Shown piece after piece: positions 43,516 to 53,406 of a stretch of 64,000 nucleotides of DNA. The stretch comes from Hyphomicrobium_A sp963745205. GTDB lineage: Bacteria > Pseudomonadota > Alphaproteobacteria > Rhizobiales > Hyphomicrobiaceae. Every line of letters begins with the position of its first letter. Position 1 is the stretch's first letter. The stretch lies in contig CAVUWX010000025.1 of the NCBI GenBank assembly GCA_963745205.1, positions 60,273 through 124,272 on the forward strand, in the 5' to 3' direction. The position numbers were made by a program, and so were the translations under genes. The notes beneath the pieces are model-generated. The model was given only the letters and a program-made list of their open reading frames with translations, had not been told where the DNA came from and did no database searches.

Positions 43516-43845
43516 TCAGATCGAGAAGCTGGTGCCGCAGCCGCAGGAGGCCGTCGCCTTCGGGTTCTTTATGCGGAAGGAGGCGCCGATGAGATCGTCG
43601 ACGAAGTCGACCTCGGAGCCGGCGAGGAAGCCGAGCGATACCTGATCGATAACGACTTTGGCACCCGAACGCTCGAGCACGACGTCGTCGGGCGCGGCCT
43701 CCGGCACGAGATCGAACTTGTACTGGAAACCGGAGCAGCCACCGCCCTCGACGCTGATGCGCAAGGCGCGCGCCGCCGCCTCGCCAGCGACGATCTCGGC
43801 GATGCGTTTGGCGGCGCGGTCGGTTACGGTCACGGATTGGCTCAT
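43516..43845 (-). CDS. erpA: Iron-sulfur cluster insertion protein, A-type
   Basis: A 109-residue A-type carrier. The three cluster ligands are visible: Cys in EGGGCSGFQYKFDL and the Cys-Gly-Cys pair in ATASCGCGTSF. It accepts Fe-S clusters and delivers them to apo-enzymes. Divergent from dgt with a 60-base gap. ATG 43843-43845. Confidence 0.92.
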   Translation of the reverse strand: MSQSVTVTDRAAKRIAEIVAGEAAARALRISVEGGGCSGFQYKFDLVPEAAPDDVVLERSGAKVVIDQVSLGFLAGSEVDFVDDLIGASFRIKNPKATASCGCGTSFSI

Positions 43846-43907
43846 GGCCTCGGCTTTCTAGCGCCGCCCTTGCCGGGCGCCTACGTCTCACACTAAGCAA
43901 GATAAGC

Positions 43908-45200
43908 GTGTGCCGGGCCAAGTCAAAGCCCGCGATCGTGCGGCAGAGAGCGATTGACCCTTTGAGCGCGAAAGCTGACAGGAATGTGCCCCCGGTAGGG
44001 GGCTACGGAGAAGCCCTCGCTCCAGGCGCGCGCGCGCCGGCACCCTATGCCGCGAGCGCGATCCCGAGCCGGGGTCGGCTGCATGCCGAATCGGAATGCC
44101 CAACCCGTAGCCCCTTCCAGCGCGATCGCGACCGCATCCTACACGCCACCGCCTTCCGCCGGCTGACGCACAAGACGCAGGTGTTCGTCTTCCACGAGGG
44201 CGACCATTACCGCACGCGCCTCACCCACTCTCTTGAGGTGGCTCAGATCGCCCGCACCGTCGCTCGCCAGCTTCGGCTCGACGAGGACCTCGCGGAAGCG
44301 ATCGCATTGGCCCACGACCTCGGCCATCCGCCGTTCGGGCACGCCGGCGAGCGCGCCCTCCACAAGGTGATGGAAGGGTTCGGCGGCTTCGACCACAACG
44401 CGCAAAGCCTGCGCGTCGTCACGGTACTGGAGCGCAAGTACGCGGCCTTCGACGGGCTCAACCTGACGTGGGAGGCGCTCGAAGGGCTCGCAAAGCACAA
44501 CGGCCCCGAGGCGGAAGGCTCAGTCAGTGCGGTCGCGAAGATCGCGCGCTCGCTCGAGACCTGGCGCAGCCTCGAGCTCCCGACTTACCCCTCGGCCGAG
44601 GCGCAGGTTGCCGCGCTCTCCGACGACATCGCGTACGTGTCGCACGACATCGACGATGGGCTGCGTGCAAGCCTCATCTCGCTCGCCGACCTTAAGGCGC
44701 AGCCGCTCGTGGGGTCCGCGGTTGCGCAGGCCCAACGTGGCCGCACCGTCGACGACGATGAAGGGCGGCGCGTGCACGAGATCACCCGGCGCATGATCAC
44801 GGTGATGATCGCCGATCTAGTTGGTGAGACGCGTCGCCGGCTCGGCGCACTAAGCCCACGGTCCCCCGACGACATCCGCCGCGCACTCGGTGCAACCGCG
44901 GCATTCTCCGAGGCGATGGCAGCCGATATCGCGCGGCTCAAAGGTTTCCTCCTGCAGCGCGTCTACCGGCACCAGCGCGTGATGGCCATCATGCGCGACG
45001 CGGAGGGCATCGTGCGTGACCTGTTCGGCCGCTACCTCGCCGAGCCATCTGCAATGCCGCCAGCGTGGCACGCGGCCTCGCAGGGCTTGAGCGAGCGCCG
45101 CCTTGCCCGCCTGATCGCCGACTTCGTCGCCGGCATGACCGACCGCTACGCTCTAGGTGAGCACCGCCGCCTGTTTGACGCCACCCCCAATTTGCGTTAG
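43908..45200 (+). CDS. dgt: Deoxyguanosinetriphosphate triphosphohydrolase-like protein
   Basis: A 430-residue HD-superfamily dNTPase. HD motif residues are in HYRTRLTHSLEVAQIA, ALAHDLGHPPFGHAGE (HD) and ALSDDIAYVSHDIDDGL (later Asp). It hydrolyses dNTPs to nucleoside and tripolyphosphate. The N-terminus is unclear: GTG 43908 gives 27 residues more than GTG 43986, and most family members start near the region following the second site. First gene of a long plus-strand cluster. Confidence 0.92.
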   Translation: MCRAKSKPAIVRQRAIDPLSAKADRNVPPVGGYGEALAPGARAPAPYAASAIPSRGRLHAESECPTRSPFQRDRDRILHATAFRRLTHKTQVFVFHEGDHYRTRLTHSLEVAQIARTVARQLRLDEDLAEAIALAHDLGHPPFGHAGERALHKVMEGFGGFDHNAQSLRVVTVLERKYAAFDGLNLTWEALEGLAKHNGPEAEGSVSAVAKIARSLETWRSLELPTYPSAEAQVAALSDDIAYVSHDIDDGLRASLISLADLKAQPLVGSAVAQAQRGRTVDDDEGRRVHEITRRMITVMIADLVGETRRRLGALSPRSPDDIRRALGATAAFSEAMAADIARLKGFLLQRVYRHQRVMAIMRDAEGIVRDLFGRYLAEPSAMPPAWHAASQGLSERRLARLIADFVAGMTDRYALGEHRRLFDATPNLR

Positions 45201-45250
45201 GCGGGCCGCGACTTAAGCGAAGAAGCAAGCGGTCAGGATCTGAGAGCCCG

Positions 45251-47011
45251 ATGAACGTGTTCGCGCACGTCGAGGAGCGCGTTGCGGCGGCGCTCGAAGC
45301 CCTGAAGAGCGAAGGCGCGCTTCCCGCCGATCTGCCCGTCGCGAAGGTCGAGGTCGAGAACCCGCGCGACCCGACCCACGGAGACCTGTCGAGCAACGCC
45401 GCCCTGGTGCTGGCAAAGGCAGCGCGCATGAAGCCGCGCGACATCGCCGAGCGGCTCAAAGGAAAGCTAGAAAGCGATCCCGACGTCGCGGCGGTGGCCA
45501 TCGCCGGCCCCGGCTTCCTCAACTTCACTATGAAGCCCGCGTTCTGGCAGCAGGTCGTCGGCACCATCCTCGATGAGGGAGCAAACTACGGCCGGTCAGG
45601 CGTCGGCAAGGGCGAGACCGTCAACGTCGAATACGTGTCCGCCAACCCGACGGGACCCATGCACGTCGGCCACGGCCGCGGCGCGGTGTTTGGCGATGCA
45701 CTATGCAATCTTCTGGAGTTCGCGGGCTACAAGGTTACGCGCGAGTACTACGTCAATGATGCCGGCGGACAGGTCGAGATCCTGGCGAAATCGGTGTTCC
45801 TGCGCTACCGCGAGGCGCTCGGCGACGACATCGGCGAGATTCCGTCAGGTCTCTATCCGGGCGAATACCTGAAGCCGATCGGTCAGGCGCTCGCCAGGGC
45901 GCACGGCCGTGCGCTCCTGCAGAAGCCGGACGATGAACTGCTGGCGATCGTGAAGGCGGAGGCGGTCGAACCGCTGCTCGACGAGATCAAGTCCGATCTT
46001 GCCGCGCTCAACGTCACGCACGAGGTCTTTTTCTCGGAGGCGACGCTGACCTCGGGCAAGACCGACAAGATCAAGGCGGCGATCGAGGCCCTGCGCAAGA
46101 AGGGGCTCATCTACGAGGGGCGCCTGCCGCGTCCGAAGGGCCACGAGAACGAGGAGTGGGAGGATCGTGAGCAGACGCTGTTCCGCTCGACCCAATTTGG
46201 CGACGACGTCGATCGCGCGCTCATGAAGTCCGACGGCAGCTACACCTACTTTGCCGGCGACGTTGCTTATCACTACGACAAGCTTATCCGCGGGTTCGAC
46301 CACTATCGCGACGTGTTCGGCGCCGATCACATCGGCTACATCTCGCGCATCAAGGCCGCTATGTCAGCATTGTCGAACGGCAAGGCCGACTTTGCCATCC
46401 TCGTGTGTCAGCTCGTCAAGGTGTTGCGCGCGGGCGAGCCTGTGCGCATGTCGAAGCGAGCCGGGACGTTCGTGGCGCTGCGCGACGTGATCGACGAGGT
46501 CGGGCGCGATCCCGTGCGCTTCATGATGTTGATGCGCAAGAACGATGCGCCGCTCGACTTCGACCTGGCCAAGGTGGTGGAGCAGTCGAAGGACAACCCC
46601 GTCTTCTATGTGCAGTATGCGCATGCGCGTGCGGCATCCGTATTCCGCAACGCGCAGGAGGTGTTTCCGGACCTCGCGCGCGATAGCCCTTCAGTGCTCA
46701 AAGCTGACCTATCCAAGTTGGCCGATGCCGGCGAGATCGACCTGATCAAGCGGCTCGCCTATTATCCCCGCCTGATGGCCGGGGCGGCGCTTGCCGAGGA
46801 GCCACACCGGGTCGCGTTCTACCTTTATGAACTCGCGTCAATGCTGCATGCCCAGTGGACACGAGGCAATGATTTGCCACATTTGCGATTTATCCAGGCA
46901 AAAGACAGGGTTACGACCGCAGCACGGTTGGCGCTCATTGCCGCCACACAGCAGGTGATATCCTCGGGTTTGAGGGTGCTTGGCGTCGAGGCGCCGGACT
47001 CCATGCGCTAA
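45251..47011 (+). CDS. argS: Arginine-tRNA ligase
   Basis: A 586-residue class I synthetase with the N-terminal additional domain (FAHVEERVAAALEALKSEGA), the HIGH-type motif PTGPMHVGHGRGAVFGDAL near residue 140, and VRMSKRAG in place of KMSKS. The anticodon-binding helices are at the end. It charges tRNA-Arg. dgt and argS are 50 bases apart and are linked in many Hyphomicrobiales genomes. Confidence 0.96.
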   Translation: MNVFAHVEERVAAALEALKSEGALPADLPVAKVEVENPRDPTHGDLSSNAALVLAKAARMKPRDIAERLKGKLESDPDVAAVAIAGPGFLNFTMKPAFWQQVVGTILDEGANYGRSGVGKGETVNVEYVSANPTGPMHVGHGRGAVFGDALCNLLEFAGYKVTREYYVNDAGGQVEILAKSVFLRYREALGDDIGEIPSGLYPGEYLKPIGQALARAHGRALLQKPDDELLAIVKAEAVEPLLDEIKSDLAALNVTHEVFFSEATLTSGKTDKIKAAIEALRKKGLIYEGRLPRPKGHENEEWEDREQTLFRSTQFGDDVDRALMKSDGSYTYFAGDVAYHYDKLIRGFDHYRDVFGADHIGYISRIKAAMSALSNGKADFAILVCQLVKVLRAGEPVRMSKRAGTFVALRDVIDEVGRDPVRFMMLMRKNDAPLDFDLAKVVEQSKDNPVFYVQYAHARAASVFRNAQEVFPDLARDSPSVLKADLSKLADAGEIDLIKRLAYYPRLMAGAALAEEPHRVAFYLYELASMLHAQWTRGNDLPHLRFIQAKDRVTTAARLALIAATQQVISSGLRVLGVEAPDSMR

Positions 47012-47065
47012 ACTCGCGATTCGCGGGGGCTTTCCCCGCTACGGTGTTCGAGGGGTTCCTACACG

Positions 47066-48751
47066 ATGGCTCGCTCCCACGGTGCTATGACCAGTCCCGG
47101 AAGACCCGGACAGCGGCGGCCCGCCGAGCAGGACCCGCGCAACGGGCGCGCTCCGGCTCCGGGCCAGCGCTTCCCTCAGGCGGCGCCGCAGAACCCAGGT
47201 TACCCGCAGGCGGCCTACGCCGATCAGCAGCCACAGAACCCCGGCTACGATCCGCAGACGGCCTACCACTATCCGCAGCAGGGGCAACATCCCCAGCAGG
47301 CGCCGGCCCGCCCCGTGCAGCGGCAGGCCGGTCCCGCCCCCATAACGCAACCCGGCCCGGCCGACTACGCCGCCTACCCGACCACGCAGCCTCCGTTTGC
47401 GCACGGCCAGCAGGTCCACCAGCAGCAGCGTAATTTCGGGCAGCCTGCCGCACCGTCCTTCCCCGGACCATCGGAGCCCCGTACCGCCCCCCCCAGCTAC
47501 GATCAATGGGGCGCGCCCGCGCCGCATCAGGATCCGCGCGGGTATGACCTCGGCACCTACATGCCATCCGGCGCACCGGGCCAGGGCGCCTATGCGCCCG
47601 ATCCGCTGCAGCAGCAGGCGGAATGGGTGCATGCCGCGCAGGTGCCCTATGGCGATGCCGGCGTCCCCGAGCACCAGCCCTATCCGGGCAATCAGCTGGG
47701 CTTCGACCAGCCCCACCACCCTGGCGCGCTCGAAGCGAGCCAAAGTCGCGACGAGGGCGGCGATTACGAGTTAGATGAGCCGCGCCGCGGCAGTTGGGTG
47801 CTACGCATCGCCGGCGCGATCGTCGTCGCAGTCGGTCTCGGCTACGGCCTGGCGCAGGGCTACAAGATGATCCTGGGCTCGCCTTCCGACCCGGCCACCC
47901 CGGTCGTGAAGGGCGACAGCGCGCCGGCCAAGACCATGCCGACCGACCCCGGCGGCAAGCAGTTCGCGCATGCCGACAGCAAGGTCATGGGCCGACTCGG
48001 CGACGGCGCGCCCCCAAGCGACGAGACCGGCAGCGCGCCGGCCTCCGACACCGACGGTAGCGGAGCGCGCAAGGTTCAGACCGTGGTCGTTGGGCGCGAC
48101 GGAGCGATCGTGCCTCCGTCCGCGCCGGCTGAGTCCGCGCCGCCCCCCGCGGAGCCTCCGGGCCAGTCAGTGGCGGTTCCCGGGCTCACCGTCATCGACG
48201 GCTTCGGCGGCCGCTATCCAGGCAGCAACGATAACAGCAACGCGACGGCGGCCGCCGTGCCGCCGCAGAAGCCTGCGGCGGCTCCGCCGGCCAGCAAGGC
48301 GGCTGCGACGGCAGCTAAGCACGCAAAGGCAAAAGCAACCACGCCGCCGCCGGCTCCGGCAGCCGAAACAGATGCAACCGCTTTCGACGAGACACCGTCC
48401 CCGGCGGCGAAGGCCCCGGCCGCCGCGAAGAAGCAGCAGGTAGCCACCGCCGATCCGACCGCCAGTGCCAGCGGCGCAAGTGGCGCCAACGGATACGTTG
48501 TCGTACTCGCCTCCATTCCGGCCTCGAACAACAGCCGCCTCGATGCCCTGAAACGCTTTGCAGACATGCAGCAGAAGTACGGGACCGTGCTGGCGAACAA
48601 GACGCCGGAGGTGCAGGAAGCTAACCTCGGCGACAAGGGGATGTTCAACCGGCTGCTAGTCGGGCCGCCCGGCTCGCGCTCGCAAGCATCGCAGCTCTGC
48701 ACCGAGCTGAAGGCCGCCGGCTACAAGGACTGCTGGGTGACGGCATACTGA
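47066..48751 (+). CDS. SPOR-domain protein, single-span, disordered linker
   Basis: A 561-residue protein. Residues 1-240 are a Pro/Gln/Tyr-rich cytoplasmic region. One transmembrane helix follows (VLRIAGAIVVAVGLGYGLAQ). After a long Pro/Ala/Lys-rich periplasmic linker the last 80 residues form a SPOR domain (ANGYVVVLASIPASNNSRLD ... FNRLLVGPPGSRSQASQLCT). SPOR domains bind denuded glycan at division sites, so a septal role is likely. Placed between argS and nagZ as in related genomes. Confidence 0.88.
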   Translation: MARSHGAMTSPGRPGQRRPAEQDPRNGRAPAPGQRFPQAAPQNPGYPQAAYADQQPQNPGYDPQTAYHYPQQGQHPQQAPARPVQRQAGPAPITQPGPADYAAYPTTQPPFAHGQQVHQQQRNFGQPAAPSFPGPSEPRTAPPSYDQWGAPAPHQDPRGYDLGTYMPSGAPGQGAYAPDPLQQQAEWVHAAQVPYGDAGVPEHQPYPGNQLGFDQPHHPGALEASQSRDEGGDYELDEPRRGSWVLRIAGAIVVAVGLGYGLAQGYKMILGSPSDPATPVVKGDSAPAKTMPTDPGGKQFAHADSKVMGRLGDGAPPSDETGSAPASDTDGSGARKVQTVVVGRDGAIVPPSAPAESAPPPAEPPGQSVAVPGLTVIDGFGGRYPGSNDNSNATAAAVPPQKPAAAPPASKAAATAAKHAKAKATTPPPAPAAETDATAFDETPSPAAKAPAAAKKQQVATADPTASASGASGANGYVVVLASIPASNNSRLDALKRFADMQQKYGTVLANKTPEVQEANLGDKGMFNRLLVGPPGSRSQASQLCTELKAAGYKDCWVTAY

Positions 48752-48836
48752 TCCGTCGCGTCGGCATTTCCTGCTGCATCTCGCCGATGACCTGCCAGCC
48801 GTGCTTGTCGCGCTTGATCTGCCCAGCGGAGAGATT

Positions 48837-49868
48837 ATGCGCACCGCTCTGATCACGGGCGTTGCGGGCGTTGCGCTCGCACCGCGGGAGGTCGCGTTTC
48901 TGAGGGAGGTGCGACCCGCGGGGCTGATTCTCTTTGCCCGCAATCTGCAGAGCCACGCGCAGATCCGGGCGCTCATCGACGCCGTGCACGACGTCGTGGG
49001 CAGCGACGAACTGCTCGTCCTCATCGACCAGGAAGGCGGCCGCGTGCAGCGCCTGCGTCCGCCGCTCGGTCGTAAGCTTCCGCCGGCTGCCGCCTTCGGT
49101 CGCATCTTTGGGCGCGACCCGGCAGGTGCGGCAGCCGCGGCTTACGCGGTCGCGCGGCTCCTGGCGCAGGACCTGAAGGCGCTCGGCATCAACACGAACT
49201 GCGCACCCGTGGTCGACCTTCCCGTGGCCGGCTCGCACGAGATCATTGGCGATCGCGCTTACGGCCCGGAGCCCGCGCAGGTGATCGCACTTGCCAAGGC
49301 GGTTGCCGAAGGACTGATGGCGGGCGGCGTCCTCCCCGTCATCAAGCACATCCCCGGGCACGGACGAGCGATGGCGGACAGCCACCTCGCGCTGCCCGTC
49401 GTGACCGAGAGCCGCGCGGAGCTGTCGGCCACGGACTTCGCGCCGTTCAAGGCCCTCGCCCGTATGCCGGCCGCCATGACCGCGCACGTCGTATTTCGCT
49501 CAATTGATCCCGACGAGCCGGCGAGCACATCCGCGATCGTCACGCGCGAGATCATCCGCGGGGAGATCGGCTTCGACGGGCTTCTGATGAGCGACGACCT
49601 ATCGATGAAGGCGCTGTCGGGAGACATGCGCACACGCGCACAGCGCGTCATCGCCGCGGGCTCGGACGTGGCGCTCCACTGCAACGGCGATTTGAGCGAG
49701 ATGCAGCCTGCTGCAGCCGGGGTTCCGGCGCTATCAGGCCGCTCGCAGGAACGCTTTTCCGCGGCGCTCGCCGTGATGACCAAGGCCCAGCCGTTTGATT
49801 CGGTGGCCGCGGAGGCGGTTCTCGGCGGGGTCCTCACGGCTGCGGCGGACGGTGCTGAATCAGTGTAA
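48837..49868 (+). CDS. nagZ: Beta-N-acetylhexosaminidase (GH3)
   Basis: A 343-residue cytoplasmic glycoside hydrolase family 3 enzyme that removes N-acetylglucosamine from recycled muropeptides. The catalytic His/Asp loop is KHIPGHGRAMADSHLALPVV and the nucleophile Asp lies in LLMSDDLSMKAL; LVLIDQEGGRVQRL is another family block. ATG 48837 follows cggagag. It lies downstream of a SPOR protein and upstream of scpAB, as usual for the order. Confidence 0.94.
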   Translation: MRTALITGVAGVALAPREVAFLREVRPAGLILFARNLQSHAQIRALIDAVHDVVGSDELLVLIDQEGGRVQRLRPPLGRKLPPAAAFGRIFGRDPAGAAAAAYAVARLLAQDLKALGINTNCAPVVDLPVAGSHEIIGDRAYGPEPAQVIALAKAVAEGLMAGGVLPVIKHIPGHGRAMADSHLALPVVTESRAELSATDFAPFKALARMPAAMTAHVVFRSIDPDEPASTSAIVTREIIRGEIGFDGLLMSDDLSMKALSGDMRTRAQRVIAAGSDVALHCNGDLSEMQPAAAGVPALSGRSQERFSAALAVMTKAQPFDSVAAEAVLGGVLTAAADGAESV

Positions 49869-49933
49869 ACTTAACACTATATGAACAGCGGGTCGGACGC
49901 GAAATTGGGTATCGCGGCGACCGGGAACTCGGC

Positions 49934-50776
49934 ATGAGCGCAGAAGCAGACACCAACGCGCAAGCGATCTCGACTTGGGAGGAGCCCGTCATCGGGGCTC
50001 CTGTCGATTCGGAGGATGCGCTTATCGTCGACGTCGCCGGCTATGAGGGCCCACTCGACCTCTTGCTCGCGCTCGCGCGCACTCAGAAGGTCGATATCGC
50101 CAAGATCTCCGTCCTGGCTCTCGCCGACCAGTATCTCGCCTTCATTGCGGAAGCGCAGAAGCTGCGGCTCGAGCTTGCCGCCGATTATCTCGTGATGGCG
50201 GCCTGGCTCGCCTTCCTCAAATCCCGCCTCCTGCTCCCGCGCGAGGGCAGCGAAGCTACGGATGTGAGCGCAGAGGATTTGGCTCGCCGGCTGTCGTTCC
50301 GCCTGATGCGGCTCGAGGCCATGCGGGAGGCCGCGGCGCAGCTCGTGAACCGCATGCGGCTCGGCCGCGACGTGTTCCAGCGCGGCATGCCCGAGGGTAC
50401 CAAGACCATCCGCGAGACCGCACACACGGCGACCATTTACGACCTTTTGCGCGCCTATGCCGACCAGCGCCGCCGCACCATCAAGGTGGGGCATGTGGTC
50501 AAGGCGCGGCCCGTGTGGTCGATCAAGGACGCCCGCCTGCGGCTGGAACGTTTCATGGGCGACGTCGCATCCACCACCGACTGGCTGGAATTCGATCGTT
50601 ACCTGAAGCAGATTCTCGTGTCGGCCGAGGACGGCAGAACGGTGCTCGCGAGCTCGTTCGGCGCGACACTCGAGATGGCGCGCGAGGGCCGAGTCGAGCT
50701 AAGGCAGGACGGCCCGTTCGAGCCTATCTATATGAGACCGCGCCAGCCCGATGCCGAGTGGCAGCGCGTTATCTAG
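49934..50776 (+). CDS. scpA: Segregation and condensation protein A
   Basis: A 280-residue kleisin. YEGPLDLLLALARTQKVDIA then KISVLALADQYLAFI is the N-terminal SMC-binding section, and the end LEMAREGRVELRQDGPFEPI is the winged helix. It bridges the SMC dimer with ScpB in chromosome condensation. scpB follows after 29 bases. Confidence 0.94.
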   Translation: MSAEADTNAQAISTWEEPVIGAPVDSEDALIVDVAGYEGPLDLLLALARTQKVDIAKISVLALADQYLAFIAEAQKLRLELAADYLVMAAWLAFLKSRLLLPREGSEATDVSAEDLARRLSFRLMRLEAMREAAAQLVNRMRLGRDVFQRGMPEGTKTIRETAHTATIYDLLRAYADQRRRTIKVGHVVKARPVWSIKDARLRLERFMGDVASTTDWLEFDRYLKQILVSAEDGRTVLASSFGATLEMAREGRVELRQDGPFEPIYMRPRQPDAEWQRVI

Positions 50777-50805
50777 CGTAGACAGCAAGTGGCGTCGCCA
50801 AGCCA

Positions 50806-51627
50806 ATGACGAGAGAAAAGCGCATGGAGCCGCCCCGCCTGAGCCTGGTGCCGTCGAGCCAGGACGTGAATGACAACGCGCCCGACGACACGAGTGCGCC
50901 GGAGGCGCGCAGTGCTCGATCGGGGAACGTCGCGGCGCTGCCCTTCGCCGATCATCGCGAGCAGCTGCGCATACTCGAGGCGCTGCTGTTTGCCGCCGCC
51001 GAACCGCTCGACGAGGGCAAGCTCAAGGCGCACTTAGCGGAAACCGAGGATATCGCCGGGCTCTTGGAGGAGCTGCGCGCGTTCTACGCCGGCCGCGGCG
51101 TCAATCTCGTGCACGTCGCCGGCAAGTGGGCGTTCCGCACCGCGGAGGATCTGGCCTATTTGCTCGAGCGCTTTGCGGTGCAGGAGCGGCGCCTGTCGAA
51201 GGCGGCGCTGGAGACATTGGCGATCATTGCCTACCACCAGCCGGTGACGCGCGCCGAGATCGAGGAGATCCGCGGCGTGACGACGTCGGTCGGCACGCTC
51301 GACATCCTGCTCGAGACCGGGTGGGTGCGCTTACGCGGTCGCCGGCGCGCGCCGGGCCGTCCCGTCACCTACGGGACCACGGAAGCGTTTCTCAGCCATT
51401 TCGGGCTCGAAAGCATCAAGGATCTGCCCGGCCTCGCCGAGTTGCGCGCCTCAGGCTTGCTCGACGGCAACCTGCCGCCCGATTTCTCCGTTCCGGAGCC
51501 TACCGACATCGCAGCCCTGATGCCCGACGAGGTGGCGCTCGACGCCATCGAGGAGGACGAGCCGGACGAGGAGGAAGCCGAAGCCGGGGACGACCTGCCC
51601 GACGAGACGCAAGAGGAGCAGCCTTGA
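50806..51627 (+). CDS. scpB: Segregation and condensation protein B
   Basis: A 273-residue protein with two winged helices: LRILEALLFAAAEPLDEGKL and AALETLAIIAYHQPVTRAEI then EEIRGVTTSVGTLDILLETG. The C-terminus is a long acidic tail (EEDEPDEEEAEAGDD). It forms a dimer on the kleisin ScpA. Normal length with an extended N-terminus. Confidence 0.94.
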   Translation: MTREKRMEPPRLSLVPSSQDVNDNAPDDTSAPEARSARSGNVAALPFADHREQLRILEALLFAAAEPLDEGKLKAHLAETEDIAGLLEELRAFYAGRGVNLVHVAGKWAFRTAEDLAYLLERFAVQERRLSKAALETLAIIAYHQPVTRAEIEEIRGVTTSVGTLDILLETGWVRLRGRRRAPGRPVTYGTTEAFLSHFGLESIKDLPGLAELRASGLLDGNLPPDFSVPEPTDIAALMPDEVALDAIEEDEPDEEEAEAGDDLPDETQEEQP

Positions 51628-51796
51628 TGGCGCTCGGGGAAAAGAAAAGCGATGGTTTCGTAACGACTTAGCGCTATAGGTCAAGGTTGGCAGCCTTGCG
51701 GGGCCATATGGTTTCTGCAATACCAGTTGCTGAAATCGCAACGCGCCGTTGTTCGGCCGTCGCGAAAATCGCAACCCTGCGGAGGAGCAACAGAAA

Positions 51797-52030
51797 ATGG
51801 GCCTGAGCGGCTGGCATTTGCTCATCCTCGCGCTCGTCGCGCTGCTGATTTTCGGCGGCAGCGGCCGCATTTCCTCGATCATGGGCGACGTCGCCAAGGG
51901 CATCAAAAGCTTCAAGAAGGGCCTGTCTGAGGACGAGGACGCGGAGGTCGGCTCCAAGCCGCCCAAGGTCATCGACAACCCCTCGACGACGACGGCCGAG
52001 CGCGACCGCGACCGCAGCAAGTTGAGCTGA
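51797..52030 (+). CDS. tatA: Sec-independent protein translocase TatA
   Basis: A 77-residue protein: one membrane helix (GLSGWHLLILALVALLIFGG), the hinge SGR, an amphipathic helix (ISSIMGDVAKGIKSFKKGL) and a charged tail. It forms the pore of the twin-arginine translocase. ATG 51797 follows ggagga by 10 bases. Confidence 0.93.
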   Translation: MGLSGWHLLILALVALLIFGGSGRISSIMGDVAKGIKSFKKGLSEDEDAEVGSKPPKVIDNPSTTTAERDRDRSKLS

Positions 52031-52144
52031 GGCGTCCCGCGCGGGCTTGGGCTCTCGCGACAGCGCCGGCCTCGGCATTTGCCCAGGGACTTTTCCCAGG
52101 CACCTTGGCTGCCGCGCCCGCCGCATCGGTAATTGGAACGGCGT

Positions 52145-52537
52145 ATGTTCGACCTAACCTCCAGCAAACTTCTGATCCTCGCGATCGTTGCCCTGATCGT
52201 GGTCGGGCCCAAGGATCTGCCGATCCTGCTGCGCACGGTCGGCAAATATCTCGGCATCGTCCGCCGCCACGCAGCGGAGTTCCGCGCCCAGTTCGACGAG
52301 GTGCTGCGCGAAGCCGAGCTGCAGGACCTCAAGAAGGAGCTCGAGGGCGTCGGCAGCGCGATGCGCTCGACCCTCGAGGAGGGTGGCGCGGCCATCGACG
52401 AGCACGTAATGACGGCGCGCACCGAGCTCGACGGGGTGATGGGTGGTCGTCCCCGCCAACTTTCGGACGCAAGCGATGCAGCCGCAGAGGTGACCGAAGC
52501 GACGAAGCCCGAGCACGCCAAGCCGGAGGCGCCGTGA
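52145..52537 (+). CDS. tatB: Sec-independent protein translocase TatB
   Basis: A 130-residue protein with an N-terminal helix (SKLLILAIVALIVVGPKDLP) carrying the conserved Glu-less VGPKDLPxLLR motif, then a long amphipathic region and an Ala/Glu-rich tail. With TatC it forms the signal-peptide receptor. Its stop overlaps the tatC GTG start (GTGA), so translation is coupled. Confidence 0.93.
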   Translation: MFDLTSSKLLILAIVALIVVGPKDLPILLRTVGKYLGIVRRHAAEFRAQFDEVLREAELQDLKKELEGVGSAMRSTLEEGGAAIDEHVMTARTELDGVMGGRPRQLSDASDAAAEVTEATKPEHAKPEAP

Positions 52538-53370
52538 CCGACGTCACCAAGCGCCCCGGCCAGGAGGAGATCGACGCCTCCAAGGCGCCGCTGCTCGATC
52601 ACCTGGTCGAGCTGCGGCAGCGGCTCATCTGGTCGCTTGCCGGTGTAGGAGTATCCTTCGCCGTCTGCTTCGTCTTTGCGCGGCAGATCTACTACATCCT
52701 CGTGCTGCCCTACCGCTGGGCCCAAGGCGGCAGCGCGCCGATCGAGATGATCTATACGGCGCCGCAGGAGTTCCTGTTCACGCAGATGAAGCTCGCGCTG
52801 TTCGGCGCGGTGTGCCTCTCGTTCCCGATCATCGCCAACCAGCTCTACAAGTTCGTGGCGCCCGGGCTCTACAAGAACGAGCGCAAGGCGTTCTTACCGT
52901 ATCTCATCGCGACGCCGATCCTGTTTCTCTTGGGCGCCACGCTCGTCTATTTCGTCGTCATGCCGATGGCGATGCACTTCTTCCTGTCGATGCAGGAGAC
53001 GAACGGCCCGATCGAGATCCGCCTGCAGGCGCGAGTCTCCGAGTATCTGGCGCTGATCATGAACCTCATCATCGGGTTCGGGATCTGCTTCCAGCTCCCC
53101 GTGGCGCTGACGCTGCTCGCGCGCGCTGGGCTCGTCACGCCGGCCGCGCTCAAGAAGGGGCGCCGCTACGCCATCCTCGGCATCACCGCGGTTGCGGCCG
53201 TGCTGTCGCCGCCCGACCCGTTCAGCATGCTCGCCATGATGCTGCCGACGCTGTTGCTGTATGAGGCTGTCGATCTGGGCGGTGGAGCGGGTGGTGGCCC
53301 GGCAGGCCGCGGCGCAAGCCTCCTCGGCGGCGACATAGCCGCTGGACTTGGCGCCCGCGCCGCCCTATAG
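52534..53370 (+). CDS. tatC: Sec-independent protein translocase TatC, frameshifted C-terminus
   Basis: Six membrane helices are visible, starting KAPLLDHLVELRQRLIWSLA and including VLPYRWAQGGSAPIEMIYTA then PQEFLFTQMKLALFGAVCLS and IIGFGICFQLPVALTLLARA. TatC binds the twin-arginine signal peptide. Near 53267 one extra base shifts the frame: the normal end YEVSIWAVERVVARQAAAQA with stop at 53338 is replaced by Gly/Ala-rich nonsense to 53370. The core is intact, so this is probably a sequencing error. The start is GTG 52534. Confidence 0.92.
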   Translation: MTDVTKRPGQEEIDASKAPLLDHLVELRQRLIWSLAGVGVSFAVCFVFARQIYYILVLPYRWAQGGSAPIEMIYTAPQEFLFTQMKLALFGAVCLSFPIIANQLYKFVAPGLYKNERKAFLPYLIATPILFLLGATLVYFVVMPMAMHFFLSMQETNGPIEIRLQARVSEYLALIMNLIIGFGICFQLPVALTLLARAGLVTPAALKKGRRYAILGITAVAAVLSPPDPFSMLAMMLPTLLLYEAVDLGGGAGGGPAGRGASLLGGDIAAGLGARAAL

Positions 53371-53406
53371 CACGCCACGAAATCCGACCGCTGCGAGGCC
53401 TCGCCC